64,000 nt of DNA from Mycobacterium sp. E2733. GTDB taxonomy: Bacteria; Actinomycetota; Actinomycetes; Mycobacteriales; Mycobacteriaceae. The number at the start of each line of letters is the position of its first letter. The first letter of the stretch is position 1. Of the stretch, positions 29,222 to 37,783 are shown piece by piece. Both the position numbers and the translations under genes were made by a program. The stretch is taken from the NCBI RefSeq assembly GCF_001667585.1, contig NZ_LZJZ01000084.1:29579-93578 (forward strand), given 5' to 3'. The notes below the pieces were generated by a model. That model saw nothing but the letters and a program-made list of their open reading frames with translations. It searched no databases and was not told the origin of the DNA.

Positions 29222-30406
29222 CTAGACCATCGTGTCGCCCGGCGGCAACCCGAACTCGTTGTTCCCGAAGATCTGGTAAGCCCGCTCGGGATCGTTGGCC
29301 GCGTGCACCCGGCCGGCGTGCGCGTCGCGCCAGAACCGTTGCACCGGTTGGTCGTTTCCCAGGGCGGTGGCCCCGGAAGCCTCGAAGAGCCGATCGATGG
29401 AGGCGATCGCACGCCCGGTCGCCCGCACCTGGTCGCGGCGGGCCCGAGCGCGCAGCTCGAACGGGATCTCCTTGCCGGCGGACAACAACGCGTACTCGTC
29501 GGCGACGTTGCCGCTCAACTGGCGCCAGGCCGCGTCGATGTCGCTGGCCGCCTCGGCGATGCGCACCTTGGCGAACGGGTCGTCCTTGGCCTTCTCCCCG
29601 GCGAACGCCGCGCGCACCCGCTTGCCCTGGTGCTCCACGTGCGCGTCGTAGGCACCGTAGGCCATCCCGACGATCGGTGCGGAGATGGTCGTGGGGTGCA
29701 TTGTGCCCCAAGGCATTTTGTAGACCGGGGCGGCGTTGGTCTGGTACCCACCGGCGGTGCCGTCGTTCATCGCCTTATAGGACAGGAACCGGTGCCGCGG
29801 GACGAACACGTCCTTGACGACCACGGTGTTGCTGCCGGTGCCGCGCAGGCCGACGACATGCCACACGTCGTCGATGCGGTACTCGCTGCGCGGGATCAGG
29901 AAGCTGCCGAAGTCGACCGGACGGCCGTCTTTGATCACCGGACCGCCGAGGAACGCCCACGTCGCATGGTCACATCCCGACGACCAGTTCCAGGAGCCGT
30001 TGACCAGATACCCGCCGTCGGTCACCACGCCGGCGCCCATCGGCGCGTACGACGACGAGACACGCACGTTCGGGTCGTCGCCCCAGACTTCCTCCTGGGC
30101 CTGCTGGTCGAACAGCGCCAGATGCCAGTTGTGCACGCCAATGATCGAGCTCACCCAGCCGGTGGAACCGCACGCGCTGGCCAGCCGCCGCACCGCCTCG
30201 TAGAACAGGGCCGGATCGCACTGCAGGCCGCCCCACTGCTCGGGCTGCAGCAGGGTGAAGAACCCGATGTCCTGCAGTTCCTGAACGGTCTCGTCGGGCA
30301 GCCGCCGCAAATCCTCCGTCGCCTGGGCACGCTCCCGAATCCGCGGCAGCAGATCGTCGATGCCGGCCAACACCGACTGCGCGTCACGTTGTTGAATGGA
30401 CGTCAC
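29222..30406 (-). CDS. hsaA: 3-HSA hydroxylase oxygenase HsaA
   Basis: Flavin-dependent two-component monooxygenase converting 3-HSA to the catechol 3,4-DHSA. It has an acyl-CoA dehydrogenase-like fold of 394 residues. Conserved blocks include CGSTGWVSSIIGVHNWHLAL, WNWSSGCDHATWAFLGGPV and the C-terminal NNEFGLPPGDTMV. GTG start with AGGAGG about 10 bases upstream. First gene of the hsa operon, behind two KstR-type sites shared with kshB. Close to recalled Rv3570c. Confidence 0.95.
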   Translation of the reverse strand: MTSIQQRDAQSVLAGIDDLLPRIRERAQATEDLRRLPDETVQELQDIGFFTLLQPEQWGGLQCDPALFYEAVRRLASACGSTGWVSSIIGVHNWHLALFDQQAQEEVWGDDPNVRVSSSYAPMGAGVVTDGGYLVNGSWNWSSGCDHATWAFLGGPVIKDGRPVDFGSFLIPRSEYRIDDVWHVVGLRGTGSNTVVVKDVFVPRHRFLSYKAMNDGTAGGYQTNAAPVYKMPWGTMHPTTISAPIVGMAYGAYDAHVEHQGKRVRAAFAGEKAKDDPFAKVRIAEAASDIDAAWRQLSGNVADEYALLSAGKEIPFELRARARRDQVRATGRAIASIDRLFEASGATALGNDQPVQRFWRDAHAGRVHAANDPERAYQIFGNNEFGLPPGDTMV

Positions 30407-30456
30407 TTAAGTTTGCCTCCTGGGCCAGACTTACTCAGCGGGCTTACACCAGAGAC

Positions 30457-30470
30457 TAGAACACGTTCCG
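30457..30470. promoter_or_regulatory. KstR operator, hsaA side (one mismatch)
   Basis: TAGAACACGTTCCG keeps AAC and GTT at the right spacing and the first T of TnnAACnnGTTnnA, but ends in G instead of A. It lies about 50 bases upstream of the hsaA GTG. Likely a weaker KstR site. Confidence 0.75.
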
Positions 30471-30524
30471 ATTTGTGTCGAGCAGGGTATTCCTGCGGCT
30501 GGTAGCGATACGGATCCGCTTTTC

Positions 30525-30538
30525 TGTAACATGTTCTA
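30525..30538. promoter_or_regulatory. KstR operator, kshB side
   Basis: TGTAACATGTTCTA fits TnnAACnnGTTnnA at every fixed position, 26 bases before the kshB start. The paired layout mirrors cyp125/fadA5. Confidence 0.9.
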
Positions 30539-30564
30539 GTTGTAACGAGAGGGAGGATGGGGTC

Positions 30565-31647
30565 TTGGCCGAGGCCAACCTCGACGAGCCGCTCGGTGAC
30601 CATGTCCTTGAACTGCAGATCGCCGAGGTCGTCGCCGAGACGGACGACGCGCGGTCGCTGGTGTTCGCGGTACCCGACGAGCCGGGCGACCCCGGCATCC
30701 CGCCCGAGCGGCTGCGCTACGCGCCCGGTCAGTTCTTGACGCTGCGCGTTCCCAGCGAGCGCACCGGATCGGTGGCCCGCTGCTACTCGCTGTGCAGCTC
30801 GCCGTTCACCGACGACGCGCTGACCGTCACGGTCAAGCGGACGGCCGACGGATACGCGTCCAACTGGCTGTGCGAGCACGCGCGGGCGGGCATGCGGATC
30901 CACGTGTTGGCGCCGTCGGGCAACTTCGTGCCCAAGACGCTCGATGACGACTTCCTGCTGATGGCCGCGGGCAGCGGGATCACCCCGATCATGTCGATCT
31001 GCAAGTCGGCCCTCGCCGAGGGCAGCGGACAGGTGACGCTGCTCTACGCCAATCGCGACGACCGGTCGGTGATCTTCTCCGATGCGCTGCGGGAACTGTC
31101 GGCCAAATATCCCGACCGGCTCACGGTGGTGCACTGGCTGGAATCGCTGCAGGGGATGCCCAGCGTGACCGCGCTGGCGAAGCTCGCCGCCCCCTACACC
31201 GACCGGCCCGTGTACATCTGCGGGCCCGGCCCCTTCATGGACGCGGCCCGCGAAGCGCTGGAATCACTGAAAGTGCCTGCGGCGCAAGTACATATCGAGG
31301 TGTTCAAGTCACTGGACTCTGACCCGTTCGCGGCGGTGAAGATCGACGACACCGCCCCGGGCGACCAGCCGCCGGCCACCGCGGTGGTGCAACTGGACGG
31401 TGAAACCCACACCGTTTCGTGGCCGCGCAACGCCAAGCTGCTCGACGTCCTGCTGGCCAAGGGCCTCGACGCGCCGTTCTCCTGCCGCGAGGGCCATTGC
31501 GGTGCCTGCGCGTGCACCTTGCGCAGCGGCAAGGTGAGCATGGAAGTCAACGACGTGCTCGAGCAGCAGGACCTCGACGACGGCCTGATCCTGGCCTGTC
31601 AATCTCACCCGGAATCTGATTCGGTAGAAGTCACCTACGACGAGTAG
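30565..31647 (+). CDS. kshB: 3-ketosteroid 9-alpha-hydroxylase reductase KshB
   Basis: FAD and plant-type [2Fe-2S] reductase that passes electrons from NADH to the Rieske oxygenase KshA, whose 9-alpha-hydroxylation opens ring B. The order is FAD domain (RCYSLCSSPF), NAD domain (GSGITPIMSI, ICGPGPFM) and C-terminal ferredoxin with Cys307, 312, 315 and 345 (CREGHCGACACTL). 360 residues from a TTG with GAGGGAGGA upstream; this start aligns LAEANLDEPLGDHVLELQI with recalled Rv3571, and longer frames run into the operator. kshA is not in the window. Confidence 0.94.
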   Translation: MAEANLDEPLGDHVLELQIAEVVAETDDARSLVFAVPDEPGDPGIPPERLRYAPGQFLTLRVPSERTGSVARCYSLCSSPFTDDALTVTVKRTADGYASNWLCEHARAGMRIHVLAPSGNFVPKTLDDDFLLMAAGSGITPIMSICKSALAEGSGQVTLLYANRDDRSVIFSDALRELSAKYPDRLTVVHWLESLQGMPSVTALAKLAAPYTDRPVYICGPGPFMDAAREALESLKVPAAQVHIEVFKSLDSDPFAAVKIDDTAPGDQPPATAVVQLDGETHTVSWPRNAKLLDVLLAKGLDAPFSCREGHCGACACTLRSGKVSMEVNDVLEQQDLDDGLILACQSHPESDSVEVTYDE

Positions 31648-31697
31648 TGGCGGGGTTAGGTTCACCGTTAGGGTTGGCGAACCGAGAGGGGAGCAGC

Positions 31698-32231
31698 ATG
31701 AAGCGGCTGATAACCGGGTTTGCAGTGGTCGGATCGGCGCTGACGTTTCTGCCCGGCCCGGTCGCCGGAGCGGCCAGCAACACCGCCACCACGCTGTTTC
31801 CGCTGGACGGACCCAACCAGCTGGAGACGCGCACCATCCTGAACTGCTTCAAGGCCGATGGCCACTGCGACTTCACCGCCGGGGCGGACATGCTGACGCC
31901 GGACGGGGTGACCGGCTTCCCGTCCGGCCTGTGGGCCCGGCAGACCACCGAGATCCGGTCGTCGAACCGGCTGGCCTACCTCGACGCGCACGCCAGCGGC
32001 GAGCACGAGCGGGTGATGAAGTCGATGGGTTCCGACGAGATCACCACCGTCTACTTCGGTGAGGGCCCGCCGGACAAGTACCAGACGAGCGGCCGCATCG
32101 ACTCCACCGATTGGCAGACGGGTCAGCCCAAGACCGACAGCAACGTCATCGTCTGCACCCACATCCAAGTGGTCTACCCCGGGGTCAACATCACCTCCCC
32201 CAGCACCTGCGCGCAGACGACGTTCTCGTAG
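31698..32231 (+). CDS. Exported conserved protein (Rv3572-like)
   Basis: 177 residues with a signal peptide: MKR, hydrophobic LITGFAVVGSALTFLPGPV, then AGAA, cleavage expected near residue 26. The mature part has four Cys residues (ILNCFKADGHCDFT, VIVCTHIQVV, STCAQTTF), suggesting two disulfides. No catalytic motif is recognised and function is unknown. ATG with AGGGGAGCAG upstream. It follows kshB by 50 bases in the same direction, as Rv3572 follows Rv3571, so it may share KstR control. Confidence 0.85.
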   Translation: MKRLITGFAVVGSALTFLPGPVAGAASNTATTLFPLDGPNQLETRTILNCFKADGHCDFTAGADMLTPDGVTGFPSGLWARQTTEIRSSNRLAYLDAHASGEHERVMKSMGSDEITTVYFGEGPPDKYQTSGRIDSTDWQTGQPKTDSNVIVCTHIQVVYPGVNITSPSTCAQTTFS

Positions 32232-32243
32232 GGCGCCGAGAAC

Positions 32244-32523
32244 GTCACGGGTGAGCGCGTAAACCTCACCCGGACGCGGCAGACCGCGCTGGTCACCCTT
32301 TACGGCAAGGCGCTGGACAGCCGCCGGCCCGAAGCCGGGGGTACTCCTGGACGGCTACAGCCGGGCCGGAGTGTGGCTCCTGCAGCGCCATTCTTCGGTC
32401 AAAGCCTCTGGCGCGCAACTAGATTGGAGCATAGGCGACCCGCGGGAGCTGGAACGGGCCCTACCGGGGCTGGTGTTCGACTGCGAGTGGTGGTCTGCGT
32501 TACCACTTCGGATCAGGCGTTGA
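32244..32523 (+). pseudogene. Decayed SAM-dependent methyltransferase (TcmP/Omt-like) remnant
   Basis: Two coding fragments in different frames sit in this gap. The first reads TGERVNLTRTRQTALVTLYG then KALDSRRPEAG, like the N-terminus of TcmP/leucine carboxymethyltransferase-type O-methyltransferases (typically VQLTGAQATMLATLYGKALD). The second, from 32341 and shifted by one base, reads VLLDGYSRAGVWLLQRHSSV then GAQLDWSIGDPRELERALPG and ends at TGA, like the C-terminus of the same family. The central SAM-binding part (about 180 residues) is missing and there is no start codon. Probably an internal deletion plus frameshift. Family assignment is from remembered patterns. Confidence 0.6.
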
Positions 32524-32530
32524 CACCAAC

Positions 32531-34675
32531 TCAGCGCGGTAGCCCGAGGAGTCGCTCGGCGGCCACGGTGAGCAGGATCTGCTCGGTGCCGCCCGCGATG
32601 GTGAGGCAGCGGGTGTTCAGGAAGTCGTACACCGCGCGGTTGCGGACCAGGCCGCCGCCCTCGGAGACATCCATCATGTACTCGGCCAGCGCCTGCCGGT
32701 ACCGCACGCCGATGAGCTTGCGGACGCTGGATTGCGCACCCGGATCCTGCCCGCCCACAGCCAGCTGGGCGATCCGCTGGTCCAGCAGCGCGCCGGTTTG
32801 GGCGATGACGATCAACCGGCCCAGCCGATCCTGCTGTGCGGCATCGAGATCCAGCTCCGCGAGCACCTTCAGCAACTCCTCCATCGGATTGCCCAGCGCG
32901 GTGCCGGTGGCCATCGCCACCCGCTCGTTGGCGAGCGTCGTCCGGGCCAGCCGCCAGCCGTCGTTCACCTCGCCGACCACCATCTCGTCGGGGACGAACA
33001 CGTTGTCCAGGAAGACCTCGTTGAATAGTGAGTCACCGGTGATCTCCCGCAGCGGGCGGATCTCGATGCCCGGCGAGCGCATGTCCACCAGGAAGTAGGT
33101 GATGCCCTTGTGCTTCGGCGCGTCCGGGTCGGTGCGCGCCAGGCAGACACCCCACCGCGCCTTGTGCGCCGCCGACGTCCACACCTTCTGCCCGGTGAGC
33201 AGCCAGCCGCCTTGAGAGTCGGGTGCGCGCACCGCCTTGGTGCGCAACGACGCCAGGTCGGAGCCCGCTCCCGGCTCGGAAAAGAGCTGACACCAGAGGA
33301 ATTCACCGCGCAGGGTCCCCGGCACGAAGCGCTCGATCTGCTCCGGCGTGCCGTGCTCGAGGATGGTCGGCGCCGCCCACCAGCCGATCACCAGGTCCGG
33401 CCGCACCACGCCGGCCGACGCCATCTCCTGGTCGATCAGCAGCTGTTCGGCCGGTGACGCGCCACGCCCGTGCGGCGCCGGCCAGTGCGGCGCCTGCAGG
33501 CCGGCCTCGGCGAGCGCCGCCTGCCGCTTCCCCTCGGGCAGGGCCGCGACCTCGGCGACGGCCGCGGCGATCTCCGCACGCTGATCCTCGACGTCGGCGA
33601 GGTCGATACCCAGGCGCCGCCGCACACCGCCCTGTGTCAGTTCGGTGACGCGGCGCAACCAGCGCTCCGCGCCGCCTTGTGAACCACCCAAGAACCTCCC
33701 GATGGCATGCGCGCGGCGCAGGTACAGGTGCGCGTCGTGCTCCCAGGTGCAGCCGATACCGCCGAGCACCTGAATGCAGTCCTTGACGTTGGCCTTCGCG
33801 GCGGCGATGCCGATGCTCGCGGCCAGGGCCGCCGCGATCGAGAACTGGTCCGGATCGGAATCCGCCGCGGCGCGGGCGGCGTCGGCCGCGGCGACCTCGG
33901 CCTGCTCCGCGCGACACAGCATCTCCGCGCACAGGTGCTTGACGGCCTGGAAGCTGCCGATCGGCTTGCCGAACTGCTCACGGACCTTGGCGTAGTCGAC
34001 CGCGGTGTCCAGCGACCACCGGGTCACGCCCGCAGCCTCGGCCGCCAGCACGGTCGCCGCCAACTCCTCGACGCGCCGTGCCGACGCCGTGAGCGCGGTG
34101 GCCGGCGCGGACGTCAACACCACCCGGGCCAACGGCCGGGAGAAGTCGGTGGCGTCCAGCGGCTCGATCTGCACCCCTTCGCCCTCGGAGTCGACCAGCA
34201 GCCACGTCCCGCCAGCGGGCAGCAACAGGACGCCGCCACCGGCGGCGCCCAACACCAATGGCAGGACACCCGAGGCCCGCGAGGTTTCGCTGTCGAACTG
34301 CGCGTCCCCGTCCAGCGCCAGCCCGGCGAAGCGGTCGCCGGCGGCCAGTTGCGCCAGCAGTTCGGGGTCGGAGACGACGAGCGTCGCCAGCGCCGTGGTC
34401 GCCACCGGCCCGGGCACCAGCGCCTTGGCCGCTTCCTCGACCATCGCACACAGGTCCTCGACGCTGCCGCCGGCCCCGCCGTGCTCCTCCGGGATTGCGA
34501 CGCCGAAAATGCCCAGCTCGGCCAGGCGGGCGAACACCGGGCGCCACGCGTCCGCGTCGCCCTGCTCGACCTTGCGTATCGCCGTGGTGCCGCCGGGCCC
34601 CGCGGCCGAATTGCGGGCCCAGTCGCGCACCAGCGCACGCGCGGCGAACTGCTCGTCTGTGACGGTCGCTACCAC
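32531..34675 (-). CDS. fadE34: Double-domain acyl-CoA dehydrogenase FadE34 (ChsE3)
   Basis: Fused ACAD of 714 residues, an internal FadE28-like plus FadE29-like tandem. In M. tuberculosis it dehydrogenates the five-carbon steroid side-chain CoA ester. N-terminal half: VREQFGKPIGSFQAVKHLCA and LGGIGCTWEHDAHLYLRRAH. C-terminal half: FSEPGAGSDLASLRTKAV, LTGQKVWTSAAHKARWGVCL and AGGTEQILLTVAAERLLGLP. GTG start (MVATVTDEQ) with GGAGG about 9 bases upstream. It diverges from kstR over a shared palindromic KstR site. Confidence 0.95.
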   Translation of the reverse strand: MVATVTDEQFAARALVRDWARNSAAGPGGTTAIRKVEQGDADAWRPVFARLAELGIFGVAIPEEHGGAGGSVEDLCAMVEEAAKALVPGPVATTALATLVVSDPELLAQLAAGDRFAGLALDGDAQFDSETSRASGVLPLVLGAAGGGVLLLPAGGTWLLVDSEGEGVQIEPLDATDFSRPLARVVLTSAPATALTASARRVEELAATVLAAEAAGVTRWSLDTAVDYAKVREQFGKPIGSFQAVKHLCAEMLCRAEQAEVAAADAARAAADSDPDQFSIAAALAASIGIAAAKANVKDCIQVLGGIGCTWEHDAHLYLRRAHAIGRFLGGSQGGAERWLRRVTELTQGGVRRRLGIDLADVEDQRAEIAAAVAEVAALPEGKRQAALAEAGLQAPHWPAPHGRGASPAEQLLIDQEMASAGVVRPDLVIGWWAAPTILEHGTPEQIERFVPGTLRGEFLWCQLFSEPGAGSDLASLRTKAVRAPDSQGGWLLTGQKVWTSAAHKARWGVCLARTDPDAPKHKGITYFLVDMRSPGIEIRPLREITGDSLFNEVFLDNVFVPDEMVVGEVNDGWRLARTTLANERVAMATGTALGNPMEELLKVLAELDLDAAQQDRLGRLIVIAQTGALLDQRIAQLAVGGQDPGAQSSVRKLIGVRYRQALAEYMMDVSEGGGLVRNRAVYDFLNTRCLTIAGGTEQILLTVAAERLLGLPR

Positions 34676-34784
34676 CCTCGGGACCTCCGCGTCTTGGACT
34701 CGACGTGACGTTGGGGCCTACGACCCCTAGCTCTCGATTCTCCTGCTCGGCTCGGGTCGCTGCGCAACCCGCCTCGTCGCAGAC

Positions 34785-34798
34785 TAGAACGTGTTCTA
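34785..34798. promoter_or_regulatory. KstR operator shared by fadE34 and kstR
   Basis: TAGAACGTGTTCTA meets TnnAACnnGTTnnA at every fixed position and is a near-perfect palindrome. It lies about 110 bases before the fadE34 start and 140 bases before the kstR start. Expected to autoregulate kstR. Confidence 0.92.
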
Positions 34799-34939
34799 AT
34801 AGTGCCAGCGGTCGACCGTCAAGTCGAACGCCATCACAGCAGCACACGCGGCTGTCCCGGCGGTACGGAGGTGGGAAATTCACACTCAGCATGCGTATCG
34901 TTTGCAAGCGAGCCGCCAGGAAGAGGAGCAACCCGTCAC

Positions 34940-35611
34940 ATGCCAGCCGGTGCCAACTCGAGGGCCAACGCGAGCCGCGCTTCTGACTCGCAACCGCGCG
35001 AGGTCATGAACGTGGCGGTATTGGCGGAGTCCGAACTCGGCTCGGAGGCACAGCGGGAACGCCGCAAGCGGATCCTGGACGCAACAATGGCCATCGCGTC
35101 CAAGGGTGGCTATGAGGCGGTTCAGATGCGCGCCGTCGCCGACCGCGCCGACGTGGCGGTGGGCACGCTGTATCGGTATTTCCCGTCGAAGGTGCACCTG
35201 CTGGTGTCGGCCCTGGGCCGGGAATTCAGCCGCATCGACGCCAAGACCGACCGCTCGTCGGTTGCGGGGGGCACGCCGTTCCAGCGGCTGAACTTCATGG
35301 TCGGCAAGCTCAACCGCGCGATGCAGCGCAATCCGCTGCTCACCGAGGCGATGACGCGGGCCTACGTCTTCGCCGACGCCTCCGCGGCCAGCGAGGTCGA
35401 CCAGGTCGAGAAGCTCATCGACTCCATGTTCGCCCGGGCGATGGCCGACGGCGAACCGACCGAGGACCAGTACCACATCGCCCGGGTGATCTCCGACGTC
35501 TGGCTGTCCAATCTGCTCGCCTGGCTCACCCGGCGGGCCTCGGCCACCGACGTCAGCAAGCGGCTGGACCTGGCCGTGCGGTTGTTGATCGGCGACCAGA
35601 ACGGCAGCTAG
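34940..35611 (+). CDS. kstR: TetR-family cholesterol repressor KstR
   Basis: Represses sterol uptake, side-chain and A/B-ring genes until 3-oxo-cholestenoyl-CoA binds. The 223-residue reading has a TetR HTH (VQMRAVADRADVAVGTLYRY) and the ligand domain FADASAASEVDQVEKLIDSM, near identical to recalled Rv3574. I chose the ATG with AAGAGGAGC 10 bases upstream (MPAGANSRANASRASDSQPR). An ATG 22 codons later, opening MNVAVLAESELGSEAQRERR, is a good alternative and begins the strongly conserved part. Confidence 0.93.
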   Translation: MPAGANSRANASRASDSQPREVMNVAVLAESELGSEAQRERRKRILDATMAIASKGGYEAVQMRAVADRADVAVGTLYRYFPSKVHLLVSALGREFSRIDAKTDRSSVAGGTPFQRLNFMVGKLNRAMQRNPLLTEAMTRAYVFADASAASEVDQVEKLIDSMFARAMADGEPTEDQYHIARVISDVWLSNLLAWLTRRASATDVSKRLDLAVRLLIGDQNGS

Positions 35612-36711
35612 GCCGGCGGACCGGCGGTGCGGCCCCGGATTAGCTCGGTATCCAGCACCTCGACGACCGGCAGGCCCGACCGCGGCGGACTCAACAACAG
35701 CTCACCGGCCCGGCGCCCCTTTTGCAGGCTCGGCTGATTCACGGTCGTCAGTCCCCGGCCGATCGCGTCGGGGACGCCGTCGAAGCCGGTCACCGTCATC
35801 TGCCCGGGCACGTAAATGCCATGTGCGCGAAGGTAATCCATGGCGGAGAGGGCCAATATGTCGGCCGTGCACATCAGCGCCGTGATCCGCGGATTCGCCT
35901 CCAGCGCCACCTTGGCGGCGGCCCCTCCGGAGTCCGGCAGGTGCTCGTAGCTCTCCACCACGGTCAGCGCATCGGGGTCGACGCCGGCGGCCGTCATCGC
36001 CTCCCACACGCCGATGATGCGTTCGCGCTGCACGTCGAAGGCCGGCGACCGCAATCGGCCGGCGTCCACCAGCCCTTGCCGGCGGTCCCGGCCCAGCCGC
36101 ATCGTCAGGAGCCCGATCTCGCGATGCCCCAGCCCGAGCACGTACTCCGCGAGCTCACGCATCGCCGCCCGGTCGTCGATGCCCACCCGGGACACACCGG
36201 CGAGCCCCTTCGGCTGGTCGACGACCACGACCGGCAGCCGGCGCTGCAAGACCACCTGCAGGTACGGGTCCTCTTCGCAGACCGAATACACCACGAAGCC
36301 GTCCACACCGGCGCCGAGCACCGCGCCCGTCCCGTCCTCGATGCTGCGGCCGGGCCCGACGGCCACCAGCAGCAGCCCCTGCCCTAGCTCTTCGCAGGAC
36401 TGGGCGACCCCGGCGACGAAATCCCGTGCCGCCGGGTCGCTGAAGAAATAGGTCAACGGTTCGGCCATCACCAGCCCGACCGCACCGGCCTTGCGGGTGC
36501 GTAGCGAGCGCGCCACCGGGTCGGGACCCGGGTAACCCAGCCGCTTGGCCGTCGCCAGCACGCGCTCGCGCAGGTCGGAGGAGAGTTGATCCGGCCGGTT
36601 GAAGGCGTTCGAGATCGTGGTGCGCGAAACGTTCAGTTCGTCCGCCAACGACGCCAGAGTCGCACGCCGGCGTGGGGGTACCTCCCGCTTGCGGGGGAGT
36701 GCGGGACTCAC
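35608..36711 (-). CDS. LacI-family transcriptional regulator (Rv3575c-like)
   Basis: 367 residues: N-terminal LacI HTH (ATLASLADELNVSRTTISNA) with hinge DPVARSLRTRK, then a periplasmic-binding-protein-like effector domain ending VLDTELIRGRTAGPPA. Effector unknown. The start used is GTG (MSPALPRKREVPPRRRATLA); residues 4-12 are encoded by a MIRU-like repeat and appear inserted relative to the recalled M. tuberculosis start MSPTPRRRATLASLA. No clean upstream start exists. It diverges from the zinc importer and overlaps the kstR 3' end by 4 bases on the other strand. Confidence 0.88.
   Translation of the reverse strand: MSPALPRKREVPPRRRATLASLADELNVSRTTISNAFNRPDQLSSDLRERVLATAKRLGYPGPDPVARSLRTRKAGAVGLVMAEPLTYFFSDPAARDFVAGVAQSCEELGQGLLLVAVGPGRSIEDGTGAVLGAGVDGFVVYSVCEEDPYLQVVLQRRLPVVVVDQPKGLAGVSRVGIDDRAAMRELAEYVLGLGHREIGLLTMRLGRDRRQGLVDAGRLRSPAFDVQRERIIGVWEAMTAAGVDPDALTVVESYEHLPDSGGAAAKVALEANPRITALMCTADILALSAMDYLRAHGIYVPGQMTVTGFDGVPDAIGRGLTTVNQPSLQKGRRAGELLLSPPRSGLPVVEVLDTELIRGRTAGPPA
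36667..36708 (+). repeat. MIRU-like element E (core), inside the LacI-family gene
   Basis: CGTGGGGGTACCTCCCGCTT then GCGGGGGAGTGCGGG, the palindrome-containing core of the dispersed element without its CATCGTCGCC end. It is antisense to the regulator gene and adds codons directly before the DNA-binding domain. Confidence 0.65.
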
Positions 36712-36772
36712 AGTCGGTGACGCTACAGCGAATCCGCATGCGCGCCTAAGCGCCTTCCACTCGTCCACTTTG

Positions 36773-36793
36773 TAATGGAAACGATTTTCATTA
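36773..36793. promoter_or_regulatory. Zur-box-like operator upstream of znuACB
   Basis: 21-base odd-centred inverted repeat: left arm TAATGGAAAC, right arm ATTTTCATTA, 8 of 10 pairs matching. The inner 15-mer TGGAAACGATTTTCA differs at two positions from TGAAAATGATTTTCA, the form of actinobacterial Zur boxes as I remember them. It lies about 43 bases before the zinc-binding lipoprotein gene and 62 bases before the LacI-family gene. It also has a LacI-like central CG, so control by the neighbouring regulator is the alternative. Confidence 0.65.
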
Positions 36794-36835
36794 GTATTAT
36801 GGGTCGGCCGGTCGGCCAGTGAGAGGACATCGGAC

Positions 36836-37783
36836 GTGCGCATGGCGCTCAAGCGGGGACGAGGCGGGGTTGCCACTGCGCCGCGTTGGCTGCTTGCCGC
36901 GCTGGTCCTGCTGGCTGTCGGCACCGCGTCCATCGGCTGCGGCAGTCCGGCGCATCCGCGCGCGGACGCCGTCGTGGCCTCCACCGGCGTATGGGGCAGC
37001 GTGGCCCGCGCCGTCACCGGCCGCCACGTCGCGGTCACCTCGCTGCTGTCCGGCGGCGACACCGACCCGCACTCCTACCAGGCCAGCCCGTCGGACGCCG
37101 CGGCCATCACCGACGCCGCACTGGTCGTGTACAACGGCGGCGGCTACGACCCCTGGGTGGACCAGGTGCTGGCCGAGCATCCCGGCGTGAAATCGATCGG
37201 CGCCTATTCGTTCCTGAAGAACGCCGGCACGGGGGAGCAGCCGGCCAACGAGCACGTGTTCTACAACCTGGACGTCGCCAAATCGGTCGCGTTCGCCATA
37301 GCCGACCGGATGGCCGTCGTCGACCCGGTCCACGCCGCCGACTACCGCGCGAACGCCGCCGAGTTCTGCCGCGGCGCCGACGCGATCGCGATCTCCGAAC
37401 ACGCCATTGCCGGCGCCTACCCCGGCGCCGGGGTCATCGCGACCGAACCGGTCGGGTACTACCTGCTGGCGGCGGCCGGCCTGGTCAACCGCACCCCGCC
37501 CGCATTCGCAGCGGCCAACGAGAACGAAACGGATCCCGCTCCGGCCGACATGGCCTTCGTCCTCGACCTGATCGACCACCGCCAGCTGTCGGCGGTGCTG
37601 GTCAACCCCCAGACCTCCACCGCCGCGATCAACGGCGTGCGGGATGCAGCGCGGCGCGTGGGCGTGCCGGTGACCGAAGTGAGCGAGACACTGCCCGACG
37701 GAACCGATTACCTGACCTGGCAGCGGAACACGGTCAGCCGGCTGCTGACCGCGCTCCAGTCTGGCCGGTCAGTGGAGCCATGA
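36836..37783 (+). CDS. znuA: Zinc ABC transporter substrate-binding lipoprotein
   Basis: Cluster A-I metal-binding lipoprotein of 315 residues. Signal sequence WLLAALVLLAVGTASIGC with lipobox Cys35, so it is membrane-anchored on the outside. Candidate metal ligands are His in GDTDPHSYQ, His in ANEHVFYN and a late Asp/Glu. There is no long His-rich loop. GTG start with AGAGGAC upstream; an ATG two codons later is possible. First gene of znuA-znuC-znuB, overlapping the ATPase gene by ATGA. Zinc rather than manganese is inferred from the Zur-like site. Confidence 0.87.
   Translation: MRMALKRGRGGVATAPRWLLAALVLLAVGTASIGCGSPAHPRADAVVASTGVWGSVARAVTGRHVAVTSLLSGGDTDPHSYQASPSDAAAITDAALVVYNGGGYDPWVDQVLAEHPGVKSIGAYSFLKNAGTGEQPANEHVFYNLDVAKSVAFAIADRMAVVDPVHAADYRANAAEFCRGADAIAISEHAIAGAYPGAGVIATEPVGYYLLAAAGLVNRTPPAFAAANENETDPAPADMAFVLDLIDHRQLSAVLVNPQTSTAAINGVRDAARRVGVPVTEVSETLPDGTDYLTWQRNTVSRLLTALQSGRSVEP

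Noticed and set aside
30407..30564. Longer kshB reading from 30475
   Set aside because: The extra 30 residues would be encoded by the KstR operator and leader; homology and the GGAGG site fit the TTG at 30565.
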